A DNA stretch of 64,000 nucleotides from Streptomyces zagrosensis (GTDB lineage: Bacteria; Actinomycetota; Actinomycetes; Streptomycetales; Streptomycetaceae). Position numbers and translations under genes: made by a program. This document shows, piece after piece, positions 46,179 to 55,220 of the stretch. Under the pieces are notes generated by a model. The model searched no databases and had not been told where the DNA came from. It saw nothing but the letters and a program-made list of their open reading frames with translations. Position 1 is the first letter of the stretch; every line of letters starts with the position of its first letter. Where the stretch lies: contig NZ_JACHJL010000006.1 in assembly GCF_014203645.1 (NCBI RefSeq), positions 310,001 through 374,000 of the forward strand, read 5' to 3'.

Positions 46179-46760
46179 GTGCCCAGGATTCGAGCGGCCT
46201 CGGTGGCCGAGCACCGGACGATGCAGCGCAGCGCCCTGCTGGACGCCGCGCGCACCCTGCTGTCCGAAGGCGGTACGGACGCGCTGACGTTCCCTGCCCT
46301 CGCCGAGCGGACGGGACTCGCCAGGTCGTCTGTCTACGAATATTTCCGGTCACGCGCCGCCGTGGTCGAGGAACTGTGCGCCGCCGACTTCCCGATCTGG
46401 GCTGCCGAGGTCGAGGCCGCGATGGAGCGCGCCGACACCGCTGAGGCCAAGATCGAGGCGTACGTCCGGCAGCAACTGGCCCTGGTCGGCGACCGGCGTC
46501 ACCGTGCCGTAGTGGCGATCTCGGCGGGAGAGCTCGACGCGGGTGCGCGGGAGAAGATTCGCGCCGCGCACGGCGGACTTATCGCCATGGTGGTCGAGGC
46601 GCTGGGCGCGCTCGGGCACGAGGAACCCAGGTTGACCGCGATGCTGTTGCAAGGCGTGGTCGATGCCGCGGTTCGGCGCATCGAACTGGGGGCAGCCGAG
46701 AACCCAGGGCGTATCACCGACACGGCCGTCGCCGTGGCCCTGCGGGGCGTTCGGGGCTGA
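46179..46760 (+). CDS. TetR-family transcriptional regulator
   Basis: 193 residues. N-terminal HTH: R-S-A-L-L-D-A-A-R-T-L-L-S-E-G-G, then T-F-P-A-L-A-E-R-T-G-L-A-R-S-S-V-Y-E-Y-F. The C-terminal ligand domain is alanine-rich and unassigned. GTG 46179 directly follows GTGGAGGA, so a leaderless transcript or imprecise start is possible. It is convergent with the M23 peptidase gene, whose frame runs through 262 bp of it on the opposite strand. Target unknown. Confidence 0.9.
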   Translation: MPRIRAASVAEHRTMQRSALLDAARTLLSEGGTDALTFPALAERTGLARSSVYEYFRSRAAVVEELCAADFPIWAAEVEAAMERADTAEAKIEAYVRQQLALVGDRRHRAVVAISAGELDAGAREKIRAAHGGLIAMVVEALGALGHEEPRLTAMLLQGVVDAAVRRIELGAAENPGRITDTAVAVALRGVRG

Positions 46761-48109
46761 GCCGATGCCTGGTGCCTCCGCCATGCCCAGGCTGCCGTCA
46801 CGGCCAAGAGCGCAGCATGGACCAGGCCGGCGGGCGTCACGGTCAACGGGCGGGTGGGCGCCGTTGTGGCTGCGGTGGGGGGCGGCTTGTCGGTGGACGA
46901 TCCACGCTGGAGTTGGCCTGTAACGCCGTCTTGGCACCGTGGATGCACGCAGCGGCCAACGCCAGCTGGAAGGCCGCCCCTGACGGTGAGGCCGTGGGAA
47001 AAGCTGGGAGCGAGCCGACCCGGTGAACGGTGGGCCGGGGTCGGTTGCCCCAAAGCGGAGACCGAGAGCTCCGGGATGCCGAAGACGGGCAGCAATCTGG
47101 AGGGACCGCCGCGCAGCAGGGACGGAGGCATCAGCGACAGTGGGTCCAGATAGCGGTCTTCGCGGCGCAGCCCCCAGTGCAGGCAGCCGGACGGACAGTG
47201 AAACGGGCCCTCCTGCACGATGGCGACCACCTGCCCGGCGGTCACCTTGTCTCCCTTTGCCACTAGCGCTTGCACGGGCTCGTACGTGGTGCGCAATACA
47301 GGGTGTCCACTTCCGGACACCGCAATTGAGAGCACCCCGCGCCCCGCGACACGGCCCGCGAACGTGACACGACCGGCCGTCGCGGCTCGTACCGGCTGCC
47401 CGGCGTGCGCGATGAGGTCCACCCCGCGATGCCCCGCAGCCCATGGCTCGGGAGGAGGCTCCCAGCCGCGGAGAACGGTAGGCCGCAGCGCTCCGTGGGG
47501 CCCGTCCACCGGCCAGGCCCGGTCTTGCGCGGAATGCGGCTTCCGGGCGGGGGAGGGCACGTCGCGCGCCAAGGCCGCCCGCGGTGGGGGCCCTGTCGAG
47601 CCGCCAGCGCGAATCGGGGGCCCCGCCGCGAGGGGAAGGCGCAGACCGTGCGGTTGCGAGGCGTCGGCGGACGGCAGGGCGGCAGGGGGTGCGGCGAGTG
47701 GGCCCCGTGGCGCGACCGTCGGGATGCCAGGGGCGTAGTTGGGGGTAGGCCGCGGGGGCGTCTTGGGGTCTGCATACCCAATGCTGGCGGACTCCTCGGT
47801 TCGGGTTCCCTGCTTCGGGGCTGTCCCCTGCTCCCAACCGGTGCTCAGCACATCGGCGATCACCATCACGGCACAGCCCGTGACCGTTAAGCCGAGCGCC
47901 ACTGCCCCCGTCACCAACCAGCGGACGAGGGGTGCGCGAGCTTCGCTGGGGCCGGGTGGGCCGGGTGGGCCGGGTGGACCGGGTGGACCTGGGGGCCGCT
48001 GGGCACGATGCGCACTGATGATGGCGTACGTAGGGGAAACAGGAAGAACATGGCCACAGAGGCGACGGAGGGCCTGGTGGGCCTGACGGAGCGTGTGTGA
48101 GTAAGACAT
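46499..48109 (-). CDS. M23-family (LytM-like) peptidase with collagen-like N-terminus
   Basis: 536 residues if read to the first stop. From the N-terminus: a (P-P-G)5 tract, a membrane anchor (L-V-T-G-A-V-A-L-G-L-T-V-T-G-C), a P/A-rich linker, and the M23 domain with the zinc motif H-R-G-V-D-L-I-A and the distal G-C-L-H-W-G-L-R. Later comes a possible C-terminal helix (V-H-A-A-L-L-A-V-T-A-A-W-A-W). Probably cell-wall remodelling. The last ~85 codons are antisense to the TetR gene and do not look like M23 sequence; the true end may lie near 46770. A TTA codon is at 47888-47890 (minus, residue 74). ATG 48109 or GTG 48127 can start it; neither has a clear ribosome binding site. Confidence 0.8.
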   Translation of the reverse strand: MSYSHTLRQAHQALRRLCGHVLPVSPTYAIISAHRAQRPPGPPGPPGPPGPPGPSEARAPLVRWLVTGAVALGLTVTGCAVMVIADVLSTGWEQGTAPKQGTRTEESASIGYADPKTPPRPTPNYAPGIPTVAPRGPLAAPPAALPSADASQPHGLRLPLAAGPPIRAGGSTGPPPRAALARDVPSPARKPHSAQDRAWPVDGPHGALRPTVLRGWEPPPEPWAAGHRGVDLIAHAGQPVRAATAGRVTFAGRVAGRGVLSIAVSGSGHPVLRTTYEPVQALVAKGDKVTAGQVVAIVQEGPFHCPSGCLHWGLRREDRYLDPLSLMPPSLLRGGPSRLLPVFGIPELSVSALGQPTPAHRSPGRLAPSFSHGLTVRGGLPAGVGRCVHPRCQDGVTGQLQRGSSTDKPPPTAATTAPTRPLTVTPAGLVHAALLAVTAAWAWRRHQASAQPRTPRRATATAVSVIRPGFSAAPSSMRRTAASTTPCNSIAVNLGSSCPSAPSASTTMAISPPCAARIFSRAPASSSPAEIATTAR

Positions 48110-48411
48110 ACGACGACCGTGCCGCACATCGCCGATCTGCGGTGATCTTGGTCGTCTCCTGTGGATAACTCACGGGTTGTGGATAACGCCGTCACCCGCG
48201 ACCGCGGCGGTCCCGTACACTTCAGGTGGCGATCCGGGTCACCGGATCGACTTCGCACGCCCCGCCACCGGCGCATCAGTCCCACTCGGGCAGCACGGTG
48301 GCCGCGTCCCTCGGTCTTCGGAAGGTCTTCTTCCGTGGCAGGCGCGTCGGGGCGTCAGGCGCGGCGGCCACCCGGCCGCCGCGGGAACCGAGCACCTCAA
48401 GGAGTACGGCT
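48110..48411. promoter_or_regulatory. M23-rpsB divergent promoter region with two DnaA-box-like 9-mers
   Basis: 302 bp between divergent genes. TGTGGATAA occurs at 48160-48168 and 48178-48186, 18 bp apart; it is the reverse complement of the classical DnaA box TTATCCACA. A -10-like TACACT lies at 48216-48221. AAGGAG at 48399-48404 is the rpsB ribosome binding site. Confidence 0.6.
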
Positions 48412-49380
48412 ATGGCCGTCGTCACGATGCGGGAGCTGCTGGAAAGCGGCGTCCACTTCGGTCACCAGACCCGCCGTTGGAACCCGAAGATGAAGCGCTT
48501 CATCTTCACCGAGCGCAACGGCATCTACATCATCGACCTGCTCCAGTCGCTGTCGTACATCGACCGCGCCTACGAGTTCGTCAAGGAGACGGTCGCGCAC
48601 GGCGGCTCCATCATGTTCGTCGGTACCAAGAAGCAGGCGCAGGAGGCCATCGCCGAGCAGGCGACCCGCGTCGGCATGCCGTACGTCAACCAGCGCTGGC
48701 TGGGCGGCATGCTCACCAACTTCTCGACCGTCTACAAGCGCCTGCAGCGCCTGAAGGAGCTTGAGCTCATCGACTTCGAGGATGTGGCCGCCTCCGGCCT
48801 CACCAAGAAGGAGCTCTTGGTCCTCTCGCGTGAGAAGATCAAGTTGGAGAAGACCCTCGGTGGCATCCGCGAGATGCAGAAGGTGCCGAGCGCCGTCTGG
48901 ATCGTGGACACCAAGAAGGAGCACATCGCCGTCGGCGAGGCGCGCAAGCTCCGTATCCCGGTCGTCGCGATCCTCGACACCAACTGCGACCCCGACGAGG
49001 TTGACTACAAGATCCCGGGCAACGACGACGCGATCCGCTCCGTCACCCTGCTCACCCGGGTGATCGCCGACGCCGTCGCCGAGGGCCTCATCGCTCGCTC
49101 CGGTGCCGCCACCGGTGACGTGAAGGCCGACAAGGCGGCCGGTGAGCCGCTCGCCGAGTGGGAGCGCGACCTGCTTGAGGGCGACACGGCCAAGAAGGCC
49201 GAAGAGGCTGAGAAGCCGGCCGACGCCGCCCCGGCTGAGACCGCTCCTGCCGCCGACGCTCCGGTCGATGCTGCTCCGGCTGAGGCCGCCACGACCGAGA
49301 CCGAGGCCGCTCCGGTCGATGCTGCCCCGGTTGAGGCTGCTGCTGCCGAGGCTCCGGCCGTGGACGCCGAGCAGGGCTGA
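48412..49380 (+). CDS. rpsB: 30S ribosomal protein S2
   Basis: 322 residues. ATG 48412 with AAGGAG 7 nt upstream. The core opens [22 protein letters not shown] and includes F-V-G-T-K-K-Q-A-Q and [13 protein letters not shown]. The ~75-residue tail is an A/E/P/T-rich extension with repeated V-D-A-A-P, common in streptomycetes. First gene of the rpsB-tsf-pyrH-frr-cdsA cluster. Confidence 0.97.
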   Translation: MAVVTMRELLESGVHFGHQTRRWNPKMKRFIFTERNGIYIIDLLQSLSYIDRAYEFVKETVAHGGSIMFVGTKKQAQEAIAEQATRVGMPYVNQRWLGGMLTNFSTVYKRLQRLKELELIDFEDVAASGLTKKELLVLSREKIKLEKTLGGIREMQKVPSAVWIVDTKKEHIAVGEARKLRIPVVAILDTNCDPDEVDYKIPGNDDAIRSVTLLTRVIADAVAEGLIARSGAATGDVKADKAAGEPLAEWERDLLEGDTAKKAEEAEKPADAAPAETAPAADAPVDAAPAEAATTETEAAPVDAAPVEAAAAEAPAVDAEQG

Positions 49381-49490
49381 CGATTGCCGCGGCGAACTGG
49401 GCTCGCGCCCGTTCGTCGTAGCGTCACGGTTGGTGACGGCGGGAGCGTTGTGTAATCGCGACGCCCCGCCGTCCACCCGTAAGATCACAG

Positions 49491-49520
49491 ATCTTTCGAG
49501 ACCTTTCGAGACCTTTCGAG
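49491..49520 (+). repeat. Three tandem 10-bp repeats in the tsf leader
   Basis: ATCTTTCGAG, ACCTTTCGAG, ACCTTTCGAG directly in tandem, ending 16 bp before the tsf ATG. Relatively AT-rich for this genome; may affect initiation or mRNA stability. Confidence 0.9.
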
Positions 49521-49536
49521 AAGAGATTTACAGACC

Positions 49537-50373
49537 ATGGCGAACTTCACCGCCGCTGACGTCAAGAAGCTCCGCGAGCTCACCGGCGCCGGCATGATGG
49601 ACTGCAAGAAGGCGTTGGACGAGGCCGAGGGCAGCGTTGACAAGGCCGTCGAGATCCTGCGCGTCAAGGGCCAGAAGGGCGTGGCCAAGCGCGAGAGCCG
49701 TAACGCCACGAACGGCGCCATCGTCTCGCTGATCGCCGACGACAAAAGCTCCGGTGTTCTGCTTGAGCTGAAGTGCGAGACGGACTTCGTCGCCAAGGGC
49801 GACAAGTTCGTCGCCGTTGCCGACGCCATCACTGCTCACGTCGCGAAGAGCTCTCCGGCCGACATCGAGGCGCTGCTCGCCTCGGAGATCGAGGCCGGCA
49901 AGACCGTGCAGGCGTACGTGGACGAGGCCAACGCCACCCTTGGCGAGAAGATCGTCCTGGAGCGGTTCGCTCAGTTCTCCGACGGCTCCGTCGCGGCGTA
50001 CATGCACCGCACCAGCCCGGACCTGCCGCCCCAGGTGGGCGTGCTTGTCGAGCTGGACAAGGAGAACGCCGAGGTCGCCAAGGACGTCGCGCAGCACATC
50101 GCCGCCTTCTCGCCGAAGTTCCTCACGCGCGAGGAAATCTCGGCCGAGACGGTGGAAAACGAGCGCCGCGTCGCCGAGGCCACCGCGCGCGAGGAGGGCA
50201 AGCCCGAGGCTGCCCTGTCGAAGATCGTTGAGGGACGTGTCAACGGCTTCTTCAAGGAGAACGTGCTGCTCGACCAGCCGTTCGCCAAGGACAACAAGAA
50301 GTCCGTCAAGAAGGTTCTGGACGAGGCCGGCGTCTCGCTCAAGCGCTTCGCCCGCTTCCGCGTTGGCGTCTGA
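49537..50373 (+). CDS. tsf: Translation elongation factor Ts
   Basis: 278 residues. Nucleotide exchange factor for EF-Tu. Begins [27 protein letters not shown], followed by the family's C-E-T-D-F-V-A-K motif. ATG 49537. A hairpin terminator follows at 50393-50418. Confidence 0.98.
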   Translation: MANFTAADVKKLRELTGAGMMDCKKALDEAEGSVDKAVEILRVKGQKGVAKRESRNATNGAIVSLIADDKSSGVLLELKCETDFVAKGDKFVAVADAITAHVAKSSPADIEALLASEIEAGKTVQAYVDEANATLGEKIVLERFAQFSDGSVAAYMHRTSPDLPPQVGVLVELDKENAEVAKDVAQHIAAFSPKFLTREEISAETVENERRVAEATAREEGKPEAALSKIVEGRVNGFFKENVLLDQPFAKDNKKSVKKVLDEAGVSLKRFARFRVGV

Positions 50374-50392
50374 CCTCATTCCCCGGGGTTAA

Positions 50393-50418
50393 GCCCCGGC
50401 TCAGGACTGAGCCGGGGC
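50393..50418 (+). terminator. Hairpin terminator after tsf
   Basis: Perfect inverted repeat GCCCCGGCTCAG / CTGAGCCGGGGC (12 bp as drawn, two central bases), 19 bp after the tsf stop. Confidence 0.9.
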
Positions 50419-50487
50419 AGCGAATGACCAACGACCCCGATAGGGTCGTACGCAGCCAGCCGTCCACCGGTTGGCCGCAGATGTGAC

Positions 50488-50542
50488 GAGGAGGCCATTG
50501 CCGTAGAGGTCGATCAAGGACCATCCCGGCAGTGGCCTCCTT
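50488..50542 (+). promoter_or_regulatory. Long imperfect hairpin in the pyrH leader
   Basis: 50488-50502 pairs with 50528-50542 over 15 bp (two G-U pairs) around a 25-nt loop, ending 12 bp before the pyrH ribosome binding site GAGGAG (50554-50559). The 3' arm contains CCTCC, which could alternatively pair with that site. Confidence 0.55.
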
Positions 50543-50566
50543 CGTATGTGCACGAGGAGATCTCCC

Positions 50567-51343
50567 ATGAATTTGGACGCCGATCAGGCCGATCAGGCCG
50601 ACCCGAAAACCGACGTAGCCAAGCGTCGTCGGTTTCTGCTGAAGCTTTCCGGTGAGGCGTTCGCTGGCGGCGGAGGACTCGGCGTCGATCCCGACGTCGT
50701 GCACAAGATTGCCCGCGAGGTGGCCGCCGTCGTCCGCGACGGGGCCGAGATTGCCATCGTCATCGGTGGTGGCAACTTCTTCCGCGGTGCCGAACTCCAG
50801 CAGCGCGGTATGGACCGGGCCCGCTCCGACTACATGGGCATGCTCGGAACAGTCATGAACTGCCTTGCCCTCCAGGACTTCCTGGAAAAGGAGGGCATCG
50901 ACTCCCGGGTCCAGACCGCCATCACGATGGGGCAGGTGGCGGAGCCGTACATCCCGCTCCGTGCGGTGCGGCACCTGGAGAAGGGGCGCGTTGTGATCTT
51001 CGGCGCAGGCATGGGCATGCCGTACTTCTCCACCGATACGACCGCCGCGCAGCGGGCCCTGGAGATCGACGCGGAGGCGCTGCTGATGGGCAAGAACGGC
51101 GTGGACGGGGTCTACGACTCAGACCCCAAGCGGAACCCGGACGCGGTCAAGTTCGACGCGTTGGGATACGCCGAGGTGATCACTCAGGATCTCAAGGTCG
51201 CCGACGCCACGGCGGTCACGCTGTGCCGCGACAACAGGCTGCCGATCCTGGTGTTCGAGCTGCTCGCGGAGGGCAACATCGCGCGTGCGGTGAAGGGTGA
51301 GAAGATCGGCACGCTCGTCAGCGACCAGGGCACCCGGAACTGA
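50567..51343 (+). CDS. pyrH: UMP kinase
   Basis: 258 residues. Phosphorylates UMP to UDP; hexameric and feedback-controlled by UTP in bacteria. Core motifs are [19 protein letters not shown], and the C-terminal [18 protein letters not shown] 50567 with GAGGAG 7 nt upstream. It is transcribed apart from tsf, given the intervening terminator, and leads into frr-cdsA. Confidence 0.97.
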   Translation: MNLDADQADQADPKTDVAKRRRFLLKLSGEAFAGGGGLGVDPDVVHKIAREVAAVVRDGAEIAIVIGGGNFFRGAELQQRGMDRARSDYMGMLGTVMNCLALQDFLEKEGIDSRVQTAITMGQVAEPYIPLRAVRHLEKGRVVIFGAGMGMPYFSTDTTAAQRALEIDAEALLMGKNGVDGVYDSDPKRNPDAVKFDALGYAEVITQDLKVADATAVTLCRDNRLPILVFELLAEGNIARAVKGEKIGTLVSDQGTRN

Positions 51344-51514
51344 CGGCCCGTACTGCCTTTCGCACGGCTGTCCGTAATGCCATACGGGCGGCAAGTCCCG
51401 GTCGTCGGAAGCGCCTGGCGCGGGGATGGACAACTGCCTGCCGGTCGGACACCGTGCAGGAGAAGACGCACGCAGGGGCGAGGCTCTGCTTACTGATAAC
51501 ACCAGGAGCAAGTG

Positions 51515-52072
51515 GTGATCGAAGAGATCCTCCTCGAGGCCGAGGAGAAGATGGAGAAGGCCGTTGTGGTCGCCAAGGAGGACTTCGCCGCGATCCGCAC
51601 CGGGCGTGCGCACCCGGCGATGTTCAACAAGATCGTGGCGGACTACTACGGGGCGTTGACGCCCATCAACCAGTTGGCGTCGTTCTCGGTGCCGGAGCCG
51701 CGGATGGCGGTCGTCACGCCGTTCGACAAGAGCGCGCTGCGCAACATCGAGCAGGCCATCCGCGACTCGGACCTGGGCGTCAATCCGAGCAACGACGGCA
51801 GCATCATCCGGGTGGTGTTCCCCCAGCTCACGGAGGACCGCCGCAGGGAGTACATCAAGGTCGCCAAGACCAAGGGTGAGGACGCGAAGATTTCGATCCG
51901 CAGCGTCCGGCGCAAGGCCAAGGAGACCATCGACAAGCTCGTCAAGGACGGCGAGACGGGCGAGGACGAGGGCCGCCGCGCGGAGAAGGAGCTCGACGAC
52001 ACCACCGCGAAGTACGTCGCGCAAGTGGACGAGCTGCTCAAGCACAAGGAAGCCGAGCTGCTCGAGGTCTGA
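51515..52072 (+). CDS. frr: Ribosome recycling factor
   Basis: 185 residues, the family length. Splits post-termination ribosomes with EF-G. Contains [22 protein letters not shown] and the C-terminal three-helix bundle. GTG 51515 preferred (GGAG at 51505-51508, spacing 6); GTG 51512 precedes it in frame. Its stop overlaps the cdsA ATG (TGATG). Confidence 0.97.
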   Translation: MIEEILLEAEEKMEKAVVVAKEDFAAIRTGRAHPAMFNKIVADYYGALTPINQLASFSVPEPRMAVVTPFDKSALRNIEQAIRDSDLGVNPSNDGSIIRVVFPQLTEDRRREYIKVAKTKGEDAKISIRSVRRKAKETIDKLVKDGETGEDEGRRAEKELDDTTAKYVAQVDELLKHKEAELLEV

Positions 52073-53235
52073 TGAACGACTCATCCTGGGGGGCCCCGCC
52101 CCGCACCGGATATCGGGGCCCGATCGACCAGGGGCCCGCTCCCTCGCTTCGTGGGGCAATGCCGCCAGCATCGGCGGGTCCCATGCGCATGGTGGGCGAT
52201 GCGGCGCAGACTCGGCCCATGCCCATCGTGCCCGACAGAGGCGGAGACCAGGACGATCAGGGGGCCGCTCGGTGGAGCGGCCCCCTGTTCCACGACGCGC
52301 AGGAGCCGCCTGCCCCGTCCCCGGAACATGGCTCTGAGCCAGCTCACGGGCCCGCACGGGGCGATGCCGGTACGACACCCGGGGAGCAGCCCACCGTGCC
52401 ACCCGCTCCGCAGAGGAAGCGCGCGGGGCGTGACCTGCGCGCCGCGATAGGGGTCGGCCTCGGCCTGGGCGTGGTCATCGCCGTCTCGCTCTTCGTCCAA
52501 AAGGTCCTCTTTCTCGGTGTGATAACGGTCGCCGTTGTCGTCGGATTGTGGGAACTGACCTCCCGGCTCGCCGAACGCAAGGAAATTCGCGCGCCGCTCG
52601 TGCCTCTCGCGGTGGGTGGCGCGGCCATGGTCGTCGCCGGGTACCTACGTGGCGCGGAAGGCGCGTGGGTTGCCATGGCGCTCACGACGCTGGCAGTGCT
52701 CGTCTGGCGAATGACGGAGCCACCGGACAACTACCTCCGAGACGTCACGGCGGGTATCTTCGCGGCCTTCTATGTGCCGTTTCTCGCGACGTTCGTGGCC
52801 CTCATGTTGGCCGCGGACGGCGATGGACCCCAGCGGGTACTGACCTTCCTGGTCCTGACCGTCGTCAGCGACACTGGGGCGTACGCGGTCGGCTGGAAGT
52901 TCGGCAAGCACCGGCTCGCTCCGCGCATCAGCCCTGGTAAGACCCGGGAAGGGATGCTGGGTGCCATCGTCTTCGCCGTGGTGGCGGGAGCGCTGTGCAC
53001 GCACTTCCTCATCGATGGCGGTACCTGGTGGCAGGGGCTGATCCTCGGCTTCGCGGTCGCCGTCAGCGCCACACTGGGCGATCTGGGCGAATCCATGATC
53101 AAGCGAGACCTCGGGATCAAGGACATGGGCTCGCTGCTGCCGGGGCACGGCGGAATCATGGACCGGCTTGACTCTCTCCTGCCGACGGCACCGGTGGTCT
53201 GGCTGTTGCTGGTGATCTTCGTCGGGGCTGGGTGA
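52072..53235 (+). CDS. cdsA: Phosphatidate cytidylyltransferase (CDP-diglyceride synthase)
   Basis: 387 residues. Makes CDP-diacylglycerol from phosphatidic acid and CTP, the precursor of phospholipids. A ~120-residue hydrophilic P/G-rich N-terminus precedes about eight membrane helices. The CDS signature D-L-G-I-K-D...P-G-H-G-G-I-M-D-R-L-D is near the C-terminus. ATG 52072 overlaps the frr stop, completing the pyrH-frr-cdsA unit. Confidence 0.95.
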   Translation: MNDSSWGAPPRTGYRGPIDQGPAPSLRGAMPPASAGPMRMVGDAAQTRPMPIVPDRGGDQDDQGAARWSGPLFHDAQEPPAPSPEHGSEPAHGPARGDAGTTPGEQPTVPPAPQRKRAGRDLRAAIGVGLGLGVVIAVSLFVQKVLFLGVITVAVVVGLWELTSRLAERKEIRAPLVPLAVGGAAMVVAGYLRGAEGAWVAMALTTLAVLVWRMTEPPDNYLRDVTAGIFAAFYVPFLATFVALMLAADGDGPQRVLTFLVLTVVSDTGAYAVGWKFGKHRLAPRISPGKTREGMLGAIVFAVVAGALCTHFLIDGGTWWQGLILGFAVAVSATLGDLGESMIKRDLGIKDMGSLLPGHGGIMDRLDSLLPTAPVVWLLLVIFVGAG

Positions 53236-53807
53236 GGTAGCGCCACTGTCCGGGTGCGTCGGCTGTGCGGTGGTACGCGGTTCGTTACGGGGCGCGGGGC
53301 ACGAGGGCCGGGCGGGGGGTGCGCGGGTTCCCGCATGGCACGTCGGGGTGCGGGTCCCTACGTAGGGCCTGGGCTGGAGCGTGGAGGGGCGGGCTCTCGT
53401 AGGTGGTGCGTTGAGGTTTGTCGTGGTGCCGGCGTACGGGGCGCGGAGCACGGGGCCGACGCAGGGGGGACGGTGCCTGGGTACTCGTTTGATCTGGACC
53501 GGGGCACGGTGCATGGAGGATGGCGGGGCGCGTGCGGTGCGTGGAGTGCAGAGGACGGGGCGCGGGGCCGAGTGTGGTTCCCCGCCTCGCGGACTCGGAG
53601 CCGGCGAGATGGCTCTGAAGTCGGGCGCGGTGCAGCCGTGTGCGGAGCATGATGTGCCCTATCTCCAGTAGCCGGTGGACGTACAGGTCGCTCCAGTCCT
53701 TGCTGCGGCCGGTCGACGTGGCCTTGAGCTGTGGTTTTGGGCGGGGCGGGGACGTCCGCAGATGAGCGGCCTGTTCCACCCCGTACGTCTGCGACACTGG
53801 ATGAACC
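53236..53807. other. cdsA-rlmN intergenic region, heptad-like on + strand
   Basis: 572 bp without a supported gene. 53285-53580 contains scattered GGGGCGC, GGAGCAC, GGGCACGG-type units interrupted by unique sequence. Several small frames on both strands lack domains. The rlmN promoter should be in the last ~100 bp. Confidence 0.55.
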
Positions 53808-54914
53808 ATGCCTGTACCTGGAGAACTCACTTTCGCCGCGCCGCGCGGAGCCAAGAAGCCGCCGCGGCACATCGCTGACCTCACCCCCGCCGAGCGTCGT
53901 GAGGCCGTGGCCGCGATCGGCGAAAAGCCGTTCCGCGCGGGGCAGGTTTCCCGGCACTACTTCGCCCGCTACGCGAGCGACCCGGTGAGCTGGACCGACA
54001 TCCCCACCGCGGCACGCGAGAAGCTGGCTGCCGAGCTACTGCCGGACTTGATGAACGTGGTCAGGCACATCAGCTGTGACGCCGACACCACCCGCAAGAC
54101 GCTGTGGCGGCTTCACGACGGGACTCTGGTCGAGTCCGTGCTGATGCGTTATCCGGACCGGGTCACGATGTGCATCTCGTCACAGGCTGGCTGCGGTATG
54201 AACTGTCCTTTCTGCGCCACGGGGCAGGCGGGGCTGGACCGTAACCTGTCCACCGCCGAGATCGTGCACCAGATCGTCGATGGCATGCGCGCTCTGCGCG
54301 ATGGCGAGGTGCCTGGCGGGCCGGCGCGGTTGTCGAACATCGTCTTCATGGGCATGGGAGAGCCGCTTGCCAACTACAAGCGGGTCGTGGGCGCCATTCG
54401 GCGGCTGACCGACCCAGAGCCGGACGGCCTAGGCCTCTCCCAGCGTGGGATCACCGTCTCCACAGTCGGACTGGTCCCGGCGATGCTCCGGTTCGCCGAC
54501 GAGGGCTTCACCTGCCGTCTGGCGGTGTCGTTGCACGCGCCGGACGACGAACTGCGCGACACCTTGGTGCCGGTGAACACCCGCTGGAAGGTACGCGAGG
54601 TCCTGGACGCGGCGTGGGAGTACGCAGAGAAGTCAGGGCGTCGAGTGTCCATCGAGTACGCCCTGATCAGAGACATCAACGACCAGGCCTGGCGCGCCGA
54701 TCTGCTCGGCAAGCTGCTGCGCCGCCGGCGGGTACACGTAAACCTCATCCCGCTCAATCCCACGCCAGGATCGAAGTGGACCGCATCGCGGCCCGAGGAC
54801 GAGCGTGCGTTCGTCGCGGCGCTTGAGGCACACGGGGTACCCGTGACGGTTCGGGATACCCGTGGGCAGGAGATCGATGGGGCTTGCGGGCAATTGGCGG
54901 CCTCCGAGCGCTGA
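53808..54914 (+). CDS. rlmN: Dual-specificity 23S rRNA/tRNA (adenine C2) methyltransferase RlmN
   Basis: 368 residues. Radical-SAM enzyme forming m2A2503 in 23S rRNA and m2A37 in some tRNAs. The cluster motif C-G-M-N-C-P-F-C places the [4Fe-4S] cysteines at residues 129, 133 and 136. G-M-G-E-P-L-A-N-Y and the C-terminal conserved cysteine (in G-A-C-G-Q-L) complete the catalytic set. A helical RNA-binding N-terminal domain (residues ~1-100) precedes them. ATG 53808. Confidence 0.96.
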   Translation: MPVPGELTFAAPRGAKKPPRHIADLTPAERREAVAAIGEKPFRAGQVSRHYFARYASDPVSWTDIPTAAREKLAAELLPDLMNVVRHISCDADTTRKTLWRLHDGTLVESVLMRYPDRVTMCISSQAGCGMNCPFCATGQAGLDRNLSTAEIVHQIVDGMRALRDGEVPGGPARLSNIVFMGMGEPLANYKRVVGAIRRLTDPEPDGLGLSQRGITVSTVGLVPAMLRFADEGFTCRLAVSLHAPDDELRDTLVPVNTRWKVREVLDAAWEYAEKSGRRVSIEYALIRDINDQAWRADLLGKLLRRRRVHVNLIPLNPTPGSKWTASRPEDERAFVAALEAHGVPVTVRDTRGQEIDGACGQLAASER

Positions 54915-54920
54915 CGGAGC

Positions 54921-54976
54921 ACGGGGCACGGAGCCGGTGCCCCGGCTCCGTATTCTGCGCCGGCTCCGTGCCCCGT
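54921..54976 (+). terminator. Heptad-derived nested inverted repeats after rlmN
   Basis: Two alternative perfect pairings: a 10-bp hairpin with TGCC loop (54928-54937 with 54942-54951), and a 17-bp long-range repeat (54921-54937 with 54960-54976). Both are built from opposing GGGGCAC/GGAGCC and GGCTCC/GTGCCCC units. Seven bp after the rlmN stop, so a plausible terminator. Confidence 0.75.
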
Positions 54977-55117
54977 ATGTCCCGCGCGCAGTGTTTGTCA
55001 CCCGCGTGCTCCGTTCTGCTGCGTAGCACGCGGCGGACGTGGGGCCGGCATGGCGCAGGTGCGAGGGAAGAGCGCTGATACGGTTCCGCAGTACCGTTTT
55101 GTCGAACAAAAGAACAC

Positions 55118-55213
55118 TTCCGACAGGGGAGCGCGTCACGCGCTGAGAGTGCGGCACCGTATGGGCCGCAGACCCTCGGACCTGATCCGGGTCATACCGG
55201 CGTAGGGAGTCAA
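55118..55213 (+). promoter_or_regulatory. TPP riboswitch (THI element) controlling thiBPQ
   Basis: Conserved TPP-aptamer segments are present: GGGGAGC at about 55127-55133, CTGAGA at 55143-55148, and ACCTGATCCGGGTCATACCGG with the GTAGGGA 3' element (55180-55208). The start ATG 55221 lies 13 nt after this element, which itself resembles the ribosome binding site. TPP binding would sequester GGGAG and shut off translation. I do not see a separate terminator. Confidence 0.95.
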
Positions 55214-55220
55214 CGTACTG

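Noticed and set aside
46350..48173. 607-codon minus-strand frame overlapping the M23 gene
   Set aside because: Different frame, arginine/proline-rich without domains; the M23 motifs are in the other frame.
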